Assembly (NCBI GenBank): GCA_012932295.1
Contig: JAAONU010000001.1
Coordinates: 26,326,550 to 26,390,549, forward strand
DNA: 64,000 nucleotides
Reading direction: 5' to 3'
Source of the DNA: Cyclina sinensis
Lineage: Eukaryota; Mollusca; Bivalvia; Venerida; Veneridae
A program made the position numbers and the translations under genes. This document shows, piece by piece, positions 39,601 through 48,100 of the stretch. Position 1 is the stretch's first letter; every line of letters starts with the position of its first letter. The notes under the pieces are model-generated. The model saw only the letters and a list, made by a program, of their open reading frames with translations, was not told the DNA's origin and did no database searches.

Positions 39601-42600
39601 TAGACAAAAAACGGGACAGACAGATGGATGGACAGACAGACAAAGGGACATCAAGGTGAATCTAATATAACCTTCAAACACTTTGTGTGTGTCGGGGGGG
39701 GGGGGGAGCAATATTTCAAGGCTAAAACATGAGAACTGTCATCAATTTAAGATTTCAAAATGTGTTTTTAACTTCAATGCATGTAGCTCCATTGATAATA
39801 TAGGAAAATTGTCTCCAAAAAATTTTATTTACACTGGCAACCTAAAAGGGTGAACATATTAGCACATGTGTGTATTTCAAAATTTTGAAGCCATAACGAA
39901 GTGGTATAAACTGCATCTACTCAAAGAATCATGGGAAAATGTACTAAAAATATATCAAACAAACCTTTTCTCCCAGTCATGTTTAGTAATGACTGCTCTA
40001 TGCTCTGGTGAACTGAAGTCAAACATTCTAATAATGAAGATAACCTGAAATGCAGAAGTGATCCAACCACCTGCTACTGCTGTGCATGCTATCCAGTAAA
40101 GACGTGGGTGAGATTCACACACTGGCCAGTGTAATAATATGGATGCTGTTCCTGTGTGAAATAATAATAAACAAGAGGACCATGATGGCCCTGGATTGCT
40201 CACCTGAGTAATTTGGCTGTGGGTCTGCTGTTGAGCAAACATCTGCAGCAAAATTACAGTTTCTGATTTAATCTTCAAAGATCTTACATGCAATGCAAAT
40301 AGCACCCCAGGAGCAGGGCCAATTATGACCCCAGGAACATAATTTGAACAAACCTGGTACACATCTACTATACAATGCTACATACAAAATATCTAAACTT
40401 AAGGCATACAATTTCAGACAAGAAGATTTTCAAAATTTTTCCTACACAACTTACTTTAAATCAAGTGACCCCTGGGCGGGGGTCAATTTTTAGCCTAGGG
40501 AAATTATTTGAAAAACCTTTGAAGAGGTCAACTTTTAAATGCTACATGTCCACTTTACATGGTTTCAGACTGGAAGATTTTTAAAGTCTTCGAATATCAG
40601 CCTTTACAAAATCAAATGACCCCCAGGGGCAGGGCCTTCAATGAAGTCAATGGCATAGTTTAAACAATCTTGATAGAGGATTTCTAGATGATGATCCATG
40701 CAAAATATCTAAGCGCTAGGCCATGTGGTTTCAGACAAGAAGATTTATGAAGTTTTCCCTAGGTAAGCCTATATATAATCAAGTGATCCAAAGGGTATAA
40801 TCCGAACAATCTTTGTAGAATCTAGGTGAACCTGAATGCAAAATATCTAAGCTTTATGCCTAGTGGTTTCAGACAAGACTATTTTCAAAGTTTATCCCTT
40901 CTGTTGCCATAGCAACCAGAGTTATTGATGGAATTCAATTCTTTGAAAATAATAACTTTGGTATAGCTTCATGCAAGGAAAATAGCAGCCAAATTTTATC
41001 AACTTAAAGCTATTGGTTTATGAGGAAATGTTGTTAAAAGGTAAAAATGGATGTCCCAAGACTCACAAAGGACATACGTCAATCACAAAAACTCAACTTC
41101 AGCTTATGCTTAGGTGAGCTAAAAAGTAAATGCAGCTTATAACCAACAACACAGTTTTCTAAATTTTTGTGATTTAAATGTTTGAACCACTCACACAGTC
41201 TTCATTTGAGATACAATTATGAAATATACATGTCTGTTTTTGTTGAGTATATGTACTATACTGGGATAAAAAGATTACAGTATTCCTTACATTATAACTA
41301 TAAACTGTCACTATGTAACAACATTATTCTATTTTAATGAATGTATTCCATTCTAAATGAGAAGGCAAATATCTGTAGAAGAATCAAGTCACACAAATGA
41401 TTACTTTTACGTAAGAAGAAACAATTGATGTCAGTAGGTCCAACATTAGTTCTACAAATGATTTGTACTAGTTACGGTAGGTTTTGTAGTTTTGTGTTTT
41501 ACAGGCATCTTCTTAACATATGCACTGTTATGAGAACAGCTAGCTTTAAATGTTGACATTCTGACATGAATCATTGTCTAGCTGGGATCAATATCACTAC
41601 CCTCATTCAGTGATCTAAAGTCAGCTACCTTAACCACTTGATCACAGAATCAGGTTTTACTGGTAATAACAATTGAAATAATATAAAAAAGAAGTTGATT
41701 ACCATAAATAGTCCAGAAAAGCTCTGTCACTAAAACAAGAAGGCGGATATATAGAAATGTATTAATGCTCTTCCGTGGAGCATCGTTCATAATCGTTCCT
41801 CTCATGCTTATCCTCACAATCAGATAGTCCAGCAAGATAGTCAGTGCGAAAATTATCATCAGACCTGTCAGGTAACTGTGGACAAGATGACCACTGCTAC
41901 ACTCAAAGTCATGAAGATATTGTAGAAACTCAACAAACGTGAAAATAAGTCTGAAATAGAGAAGAATAAAAGTGCGTCTTATGGTTACAGCATCAGATTG
42001 CAACGGGAAGCAAGTGTACAAAGGTTTTAGTTTACAATCTTTTTAACCCTTTATAAAAAAATCCAACAGAATGTATAATATATGTATATCGTATTTCTAG
42101 GTCTGGTGAAAACTCTTTTGCACAGCAAATGGACAAGGCTTATTTGGTATATTTTGTACAATGCAAGGGCCATAACTCTAGACTGCCCGCAGGGATTTGA
42201 CTGGTTATCCAATTTGGCCTAGATATTCTTACGAACATGAAAGTCAATAACAGAAAGATGCAATGCATCTTAAAATACACAACCCAGAGCGGGATTTGAA
42301 CTCCAATCTTAGCGCATCAAAGAGCAACACTCTAACCACTGAGCTAAAGAATGGATTCCCTGATGCAGTTGTCAGAGGTTGTATTTATACAATTATAGGA
42401 AGGTATGCACTAGACTGTAACAATATCATGTCCACAAAAATTATCATTGTTATTGATAGATAGGAAATGTTCAAAGTTTTCATGAAATCATAAAATGAAA
42501 ACAGGCCCCACATTCTGTTGGCTATGTTTTTCAAGGACCAACATGGCATAAAGGAATTAAATAAGGACTACATAACAATATTTCTGTAAAATTATTCTGA

Positions 42601-43329
42601 AATAGTGCCAGCCATTTCTGAGGAGAATAATTCAAAGCTTTCTATATAGTTGCATAATAAAAACAGGTCCTGATCTCTTCAAGCCATCTTTTTCAGGGAC
42701 TAAAATAGCTTAAAGGAATTTGATGAAGGGTCACCTGAAGAACATTTTAGTGAAATTATTTAAAATTGGAACAGACAAGTAGTTTTCTAAGAAGAACATT
42801 TTCCTTATAGTTTCCAGTTCTGTATGGAACCATTTAATTTTAAGGAATTTGAAGTAAGGAACAACTGAAGACATTCCTGTGAAGTTTTGGTTTAAACTGG
42901 CCCAGTGGTTTAGGACAAGATGTTGTTTGAAGGAAAATGTTGACAATGTACTACAGACAGTCCTCTGTCCTAACAGCTCACCCTTGAGTACTTCATGCTT
43001 AGATGAGCTATGGAGAAACTCATTTTAAAGTCTACATTCCTTTAGCACAGTATTAATTTTGTTCATTTTTCCAAGTCTAAAATTAACCTAATTAAATTGA
43101 TTATTAAAGTAACCCAATGTGACTTATCATTAACTTGATAAAAATGTTGTCATTTATATAATCTATGCTTCAGATAGTATTCTGACCATCTACTTGTTCA
43201 CCACAATGCCTTGTATATAAAATGTACTTCTTACCCAAAGCTTCTTAACAACACTTCAAATGAACCAGAAAAGACAAAATCATCACTGCCTATATTCAGG
43301 TGTTTGTTGAAGAACACTAACTTAGGCAT
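24622..43329 (-). CDS. DAGLB: sn1-specific diacylglycerol lipase beta (15 exons, complete)
   Basis: Multi-pass membrane serine lipase that releases 2-arachidonoylglycerol and other 2-monoacylglycerols from diacylglycerol at the cytosolic face. Exons in coding order are 43235-43329, 41703-41950, 39965-40151, 38766-38853, 38198-38319, 36815-36925, 35971-36141, 35315-35441, 34954-35037, 33471-33623, 32112-32239, 31143-31284, 28020-28127, 26158-26267 and 24622-24790. Every junction keeps phase, giving 2,043 nt and 680 residues (human beta, from memory, is about 670). Residues 1-31 match the DAGL N-terminus ([11 protein letters not shown]). Membrane segments are near 24-44, 55-77, 95-118 and 132-155, and SMRGTI with PRKS lies near 80-93. 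The nucleophile motif GHSLGGG puts Ser at 472; Asp524 is in LGYDVVPRL; His656 is in IAHHFP. Length and GHSLGGG favour beta over alpha. Intron 4 uses a GC donor. Exon 6 (Ser/Gly-rich) is the least certain. Exon 1 appears to begin after an acceptor near 43374, implying an untranslated upstream exon. Confidence 0.95.
26158..26267 (-). other. DAGLB: DAGLB exon 14 with alternative acceptor candidates
   Basis: The exon encodes the linker [19 protein letters not shown] followed by a PPGQILH segment (human beta has PPGRIIH). The modelled acceptor is TTCTGTTACAG before AGG. Four copies of a strong acceptor-like sequence, CTCTTTCTTCACAG, lie 30 to 111 bases upstream in a 27-bp repeat. The nearest would add ten in-frame codons ([10 protein letters not shown]). 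Confidence 0.8.
26290..26397. repeat. 27-bp tandem repeat x4 in DAGLB intron 13
   Basis: The unit GAGCTATGCTGTGAAGAAAG plus AGTTTAT occurs four times almost perfectly (26290, 26317, 26344 and 26371). Because 27 is divisible by three it opens a short plus-strand frame (YELCCEERV repeated), which I do not regard as a gene. On the minus strand each unit reads as pyrimidine tract plus CACAG. Confidence 0.95.
26678..27538. mobile_element. pogo/Tigger-like non-autonomous DNA transposon
   Basis: An 861-bp element in DAGLB intron 13 with terminal inverted repeats CAGTAAAGTCTTGCTATTAAG (left) and CAGTAAAGTCTTGCTTTGCG (right, reversed), flanked by TA on both sides (26676-26677 and 27539-27540). Subterminal GGTCTTAATT/GGTCGTAATA motifs recur internally. 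CAGT-starting ends with TA duplications are typical of pogo/Tigger elements. No transposase frame is seen. Confidence 0.85.
28550..30090 (+). repeat. Degenerate hairpin-ended repeat fragments in DAGLB intron 12
   Basis: The 3' end is clear: stem AGCTCACACTGAGCA, loop, GCTCAGGTGAGCT, AAAAA at 30055-30090. Upstream is diverged family sequence with TGACCTTGACCTTTGA-type phrases and two similar stretches around AGGAGGAGTTGTGCTGACAAA near 29220 and 29330. The left boundary is not clear. Confidence 0.5.
30883..30960 (+). repeat. tRNA-like repeat (SINE-type) in DAGLB intron 12
   Basis: CAGTCCAGTGGTTAAGTGC resembles an A-box/D-arm. AGTTCAATCCC (30938-30948) resembles a B-box at about tRNA spacing. 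Acceptor pairing is poor, so a tRNA-derived repeat is likelier than a tRNA gene. Confidence 0.45.
31496..31566 (-). repeat. tRNA-like repeat (SINE-type) in DAGLB intron 11
   Basis: On the minus strand an A-box-like ATGGTAGATGGGTTAGAC is followed by a clear B-box GGTTCGAATCCC (complement at 31503-31514). Stems are imperfect, so I call it tRNA-derived rather than functional. Confidence 0.5.
32247..33047 (+). mobile_element. Hairpin-ended repeat E4 (ATGCTCCCCGAA subfamily)
   Basis: An 801-bp homologue of E2 in DAGLB intron 10. The 5' end is ACAAGAGCCGGTCAAACTGG, then the block ATGCTCCCCGAA (32270-32281). The 3' stem-loop ATGCTCTCCC-TTC-GGGGAGCAT (33022-33043) is followed by AAAA. The core has two repeats with GATCTATCTACCTACAAAG. 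Its 5' tip is only 7 bases from the exon 11 acceptor boundary at 32239, so in gene orientation its complement CTCTTGTTTTTCAG forms the acceptor tract. Confidence 0.85.
33960..34595 (+). mobile_element. Hairpin-ended repeat, GCTCCACTTTT subfamily (E8)
   Basis: In DAGLB intron 9. The 3' stem-loop is clear: AGCTCCACCTTTTT, loop, AAAAAGTGGAGCT, AAAAA at 34559-34595. Sequences resembling the 5' end (AACAAGACC..., GCTCCACTTTTC) lie near 33966-34010, but the region between is mixed, so the left edge is uncertain. The core contains AAGTTGAAAAAGGGGCATAAC and TTTGACCCCAGGGAC phrases. Confidence 0.55.
36300..36640 (+). repeat. Interspersed repeat fragment in DAGLB intron 6
   Basis: This stretch (GGGTGGGGCCAATACTGACC, GTTTCAGACAAGAAGAG, AGACAGACAGAAG) is homologous to 57130-57440 and to parts of 63600-63900. 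It appears to be the core of the hairpin-ended family without recognisable ends. Confidence 0.6.
37115..38115. repeat. 43-bp minisatellite (~23 units) in DAGLB intron 5
   Basis: The unit AAGTCAACAAAGAGCTTACA plus TGGTTATGTGTTGAGAAGTATAT repeats about 23 times. A variant unit with TACATAGATATGTG recurs at 37406, 37621 and 37836, exactly 215 bp (five units) apart, so a five-unit block was amplified. On the gene (minus) strand each unit contains TGTAAGCTC, or in some units CAGGTAAGCTC, which looks like a 5' splice site. Confidence 0.95.
38320..38765 (-). other. DAGLB: DAGLB intron 4, GC-AG type
   Basis: The reading frame and homology require exon 4 to end TTCTTTCAG at 38766 and exon 5 to begin AAAGAAGAAG at 38319. 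The first intron bases are GCAAGT, a GC donor with an otherwise consensus context (CAG before GCAAGT); the acceptor is ATGTAG. Phase is 0 on both sides, and no in-frame GT donor nearby preserves the alignment. Confidence 0.8.
39694..39706. repeat. G13 homopolymer
   Basis: A run of 13 G after TGTGTGTGTC in DAGLB intron 3. Its length may be unreliable in the assembly. Nearby 39130-39690 is diverged repeat sequence with TGACCTTGACCTTTG phrases. Confidence 0.8.
40171..41125 (+). mobile_element. Hairpin-ended repeat E5 (GCTCACCTGAG subfamily)
   Basis: In DAGLB intron 2. The 5' end is ACAAGAGGACCATGATGGCC with the block GCTCACCTGAG (40198-40208). The 3' end is TAGGTGAGCT followed by AAAAA (41111-41125), whose 5' stem half has decayed. 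The core has no exact 145-bp array. Its start lies 19 bases from the exon 3 acceptor at 40151. Confidence 0.75.
41584..41652 (-). repeat. Degenerate tRNA-like repeat in DAGLB intron 2
   Basis: On the minus strand GATCAAGTGGTTAAGGTAGC resembles an A-box/D-arm of a Leu/Ser-type tRNA. GATATTGATCCCA may be a decayed B-box. Low confidence. Confidence 0.35.
42285..42350 (-). repeat. tRNA-like repeat in DAGLB intron 1
   Basis: The minus strand reads TAGCTCAGTGGTTAGAGTG (A-box/D-arm, complement at 42328-42346) and later GGAGTTCAAATCCC (B-box/T-arm, complement at 42291-42304). The acceptor stem does not close, so it is probably a SINE head or pseudo-tRNA. Confidence 0.5.
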
Positions 43330-43364
43330 TTTCTTCTCTTCTTGTCCTTACTATCAACATTCAT
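43317..43364 (-). promoter_or_regulatory. Two short upstream frames overlapping the DAGLB start
   Basis: Between the probable acceptor (CTAACAG near 43374) and the modelled ATG at 43329 there are two out-of-frame ATGs, at 43364 and 43360. Their frames run 15 and 12 codons and stop at 43317 and 43322, past the main start. The main ATG has A at -3 and begins the conserved N-terminus, so I keep it. If the leader includes this stretch, initiation would be leaky or restrained. Confidence 0.45.
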
Positions 43365-43379
43365 GCCTGTTAGAATACA

Positions 43380-45180
43380 AATAATATGTGATTGTTACAA
43401 AACATAGCAATATCTGTTATACATGTACATTACATTTGTGGAGTTCAAAACTATACACGTCCTTTGAAATACAAACAATTTGTATGTGATTCTCATAGCA
43501 TGGTTTATAAGCAATATTTTCTAGTCATTGGAATCACTCTTTTCATGCTTATTTATAACATCAGAAGCATTCTGTCACTTCTTTTTCTAGTTTTTTTTTG
43601 TAATAATGTAAAATCAAGGACTGAAGGTTGCAAGTAATTCTTCAGACTAAGTTATCCTGTGCATCATATATCATTAACTATTTATCTGTGATATTAATAC
43701 TGAAATGCGATATCTTACCCTCAGTGCTCAATGCAGAGCACAACTATTTGTCTCAAGTCATCTACTAAGATGTATGGCTTCTGATCTAAGTTGATTTCTG
43801 AGATTAATTAGCTGGCAGATTAATATAACTCCTTAACAAACTGGTATGAATAAAATCTTAACTTACCTTACCAAAAAAAAGTATACTTTGGTAAGCAGAC
43901 TAGCTAAAAATTTGTAGTCAAAATTTTATATAAGTCAAAATTCATTTAATTACTAAATTCTCTAACACAAAGTCTGTCAAATCAGGAGACACTAAGAACA
44001 ATCATTATCATTTTTTATCTGACAAACCCTGCTGCATAATATTTCTTAATGCTATCAAGCTGATTTGTTATACAAGTTATCATGCAATCTCCTTTGGTAG
44101 TTACACTTATCAGATTGACTTTTCAGACATTCTTTAATTCTTAATATAACTGACCTGGGTAAGCCTCAATGACAACTTATCTTTTATGGTGTTTCCACTT
44201 GGCAAGCTTAGGACGGGTTTAAATCCAAGTCATAGTGTAAGATATGATTGATACTCTGAAATAATAAAAAAATACAGATTTGGATACTTTTGATAAGGCA
44301 AAATCTGTAACCACTGGAAAGCCCTGAAACTCAAACAGTTCAGGAATTTCACAATGCACTTTATAATTTTTCTATTCACACAGAAGGTAAAGCAAGTGTG
44401 TAGTTCTCTAACAAGGTTTCAATAATATTTAAAGACACCAGTAATTTTGAATAACCTATTATTTTAACATCTGCTAAAATATAATTCTTAAACAAACAAT
44501 GTAAGTTTTCATCATCATTTTAGAAATAATAGCAGTATAAACACAGCAACAATCATGCTGTGACAGTACTTCGTTATATTAGTCTTTGAATGTTTGGTGT
44601 GGGCAGAAATAATTGGCTTTTCAATAAATGCCACTAAACATTTAATAAGACTGTAGAAAATATGCCGAGTAGAGATGTTACCCTGGGCAAAGACACTGGG
44701 CAAAGAATGCTGTGAGTGCCTATGTTCACACAGTTCAAGGTAGTTAGTACCAGTAATTAGGGTTGTAGGTCTCTCGTCTACTAATACAGTACAAACATAA
44801 TGAATGCCAGAATGGACTCTAAGAATTTCGACTGCAAGACCGACCGATTTACAAACTGATATTACATAGATGTCGGCCTTTACGTCGCGAAGGGCGACCA
44901 TCGTCTATATAATAAAGAGCCCTGGCGCACAATTTGTTGGGCTACTAAGAATGATGATAATAAGAATGAAAATAAATGATAGATATTTATCTTTGGAAGT
45001 GAAAATGTGCCTTTAAAAGATTTCTAAATCTTAAAATAGATATAATTAAAGAACGCGTTTAGATAATCTGAAAAAAAAACGCAAATTTTCTTGCAAAAAA
45101 TGTAAACATTACCAAAATAACTGCAGACATGTCAGATAGTAAATTTCATCTTTGACTGTTCTGATGGTACACCGTTCAAT
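43380..45180. other. Head-to-head region between DAGLB and MRPS7
   Basis: The start codons of the two divergent genes are 1,851 bp apart. Promoters of both, and a DAGLB 5' untranslated exon, must lie here or just beyond. A minus-strand frame at 44515-44901 (128 codons) is preceded by TATTATATAGACG immediately before its ATG, but it has no recognisable domain and I do not call it a gene. No CpG-rich core is obvious. Confidence 0.4.
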
Positions 45181-48100
45181 ATGGCAGCCACCTTGAGAAG
45201 TGTCAATCGACTCTTTCAGCAGGAAAAACCGTTGATCTTTGCCTTGTATGTATAATTTTGGAATCTTTATCTGTTAATGTTTCTACTCAATCCACTTGGA
45301 AGATTTATTTTGGCAAAAAATATGTTGAAAATGTCTGCGAACTTATAAAATATTTTATTCTTTTTCGGATGGTACATATTTTCGGACACTATGTCTGTCT
45401 TCGGATATTTCTCACCTGCACTAACGACCTAACAAAATAACATGAAGTCTCTATCTTTGCAGTTGCTATAGCAAATCGCATTTTAAACTTTTCTAGCCAG
45501 ATGATGACACTTTTTGGAGCAGGCTGCACTCGCAATTTGGGGGTCTTTGATTCTTGCTCGTGACAGAGTCTTTTAGATATATTCTGTTTGAAAGACCCTG
45601 CCCGAGATAAGATTGTCCACTGACATTCTACATGGCCAATTTTTGATACCAGTGTATGTTTGAATCCAAGAGGAAATTATTTAGCTGTATTAATATAGGT
45701 TTGGAGTACTTGTTTGCTAATTGATGTGAAATAAATGGGTTAAAACTGATTGATCAAAGGAAGTGGCTACAGTTACAGAACCTCGGTAGTTCCATAATCC
45801 TAGAAAAAACCAGTGGAAAGGTTAAGGAATTTTTTTTTAAAGAAGGGTTACATACCCAAAATCGAGTGATAAACCGTTAATTGCCTCAAATATTACATTT
45901 TCTCCAAAATGAGTCAACACTAATGCTATGATATACCATCTTGGTTGTTGTTGTATTGACTAACGTAAAATGGTTAAATGTCATTGTCATCATCTACCGA
46001 CACTTCAAAGACGACTGGGGCGGGTTCTCTGTACGCAGTTACTGGCAAACAATGTTTTTATTTTCACTAAATCTGATAAAAATTAGTTACAGTACTTTTG
46101 CACTATTCTGTAAATACATTTAAACGTTCCATTAAGACGACGTTTCTTGCACTCAATCTTATCGATGTACAAAACAGTAACAGTATAATGAAATGTTGTT
46201 TTTTTAATTTTTGATGTTTCTTCAGTACAGATTCTATTTGCTTCTAGTTGATTTATGTATGATATATTTTCTGAGGATGAATTACATACCCTTTCATAAT
46301 GTTTTTACTTCGATACAATGCATTCTCCATCTCACTCAGTCCATAGTGTAAGTATCAAACATTATAGAAAATTCATCGTCACATTTTACAATTAAAATGA
46401 TTTGTTTAATGAATAAAAATTAAATTTTTGAAAATACGCTTTTTAAAAAAAAACTTCCTTAACCGTGGCTGTTTCCAGTGGGTTTGTCTAGGATTCCGGA
46501 ACTTTGTAGTCCTAGACTCGGAGGCTAGGATTACGGTTCCGTATCCATCGCCACTGCCTTGATCAAAAGATCCTTGAAAAAAACACACAGAAATTAGACT
46601 GGGACATTGAATTTAACAGTTCCAATACCATCTTATTCACCTTATTATTTACCTTGTTAGATCATTCTGTTATATATTAATACTGCTAATAATAAGTGAT
46701 CATTAGTCCCCTACCAATGTTTAAACTTAAGGGCACTTCAGGTTTTCCCTCTGTCTGTCTGTCTGACCATCCGGAACTCTGGATCCCATGATAGTTAACA
46801 TAAAAAGCATATAAGTTAAGTAAATGTTACTTTGTATTGTGAAAGATGGCAATGTGAAGTTTATGCACATCAGTCACTTTGGTCTTTTAGCTCACCTGTC
46901 ACATAGTGACAGGGTGAGCTTTTGCGATCGCCTTTCGTCCGTCGTCCGTTCACAATTGTTGTCTGCGCTCTAGCGGTTTTAATTTTGGTGCGATCTTCTT
47001 TAAACTTGGTCAGAATGTTTATCTCAATGATATCAAGGTCAAGTTCATAACTGGGTCATCTCACCCTTAAAACTAGATCACTAGGTCAAATTATAGAAAA
47101 AGCTTGTCCGCACTCTAGTGGTCTTAATTTTGGTCCAATCTTCTTCAAACTTGGTCAAAATGTTAATCTCAATGATATCTAGATCAGTTTCGAAACTGGG
47201 TCATGTGACCTTCAAAACTAGGTCACAAGGTCAAATTATAGAAAAAGCTTGTCCGCACTCTAGCAGTCTTAATTTTGGTCCGATCTTATTCAAACTTGGT
47301 CAGGTTGTTTATCTCAATGATATCTAGGTCAAGTTCGTAACTGGGTCATGTGACCTTGAAAACAAGGTAACTAGTTCGAATTTTAGAAAAAGTTTGTCTG
47401 CACTCTAGTGGTCTTAATTTTGGTCCCATCTTCTTCAAGCTTAGTCAGAATGTGTATCTCAATAATATCTAGGTCAGGTTAGAAACTGGGTTATGTGACC
47501 TTGAAAACTAGGTCACTAGGATAAATTATAAAAAAAGCTTGTCCGCACTGTAGTAGTCTTAATTTTGCTCCGATCTTCTTCAAGCTTTGTCAGAATGTTT
47601 ATGTCGATGATATCTAGGTCAAGTTTGAAACTGGGTCATGTGACTTTGAAATTTAGGTCACTAGGTCAAGTTATGATAAAAGCTTTTCTGCACTCTAATG
47701 GTCTTAATTTTGGTCTGATCTTCACTTTCATTACCATAAGATCTTGGTTCCTTTCTTCAAAATGCCATATTGCATTATTGGTTCCAGACTTATGGCCCCA
47801 GAAAGTGCCAAAATTAACTATTTAGACATTGTCTGCACAATAGCAGCTTCATTTTTGATTTGAATTTAATCAGACTTGTACAATACTTGAGTTAATATAA
47901 GATCTTGCAGGGTTGCCAGGGGACTTGAAAAGTCAGGGAAATTTGATTTTTTTTCAAGGTCAGGGAATTGTCAAGGAATTTTGAAAATTGGTCAGTGAAA
48001 AATAAAAATCCAGAAAAGTTAGTGAAAAGTCGGGGAAAAATAATTTTGAAGGGCTAATATTGTTCTATCTTATTAAAGATTGCATTTACACATTTTTTCC

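Noticed and set aside
16028..42350. Functional tRNA genes at the tRNA-like segments
   Set aside because: A- and B-boxes are present, but acceptor and anticodon stems do not pair convincingly in any of them, so they are reported as tRNA-derived repeats.
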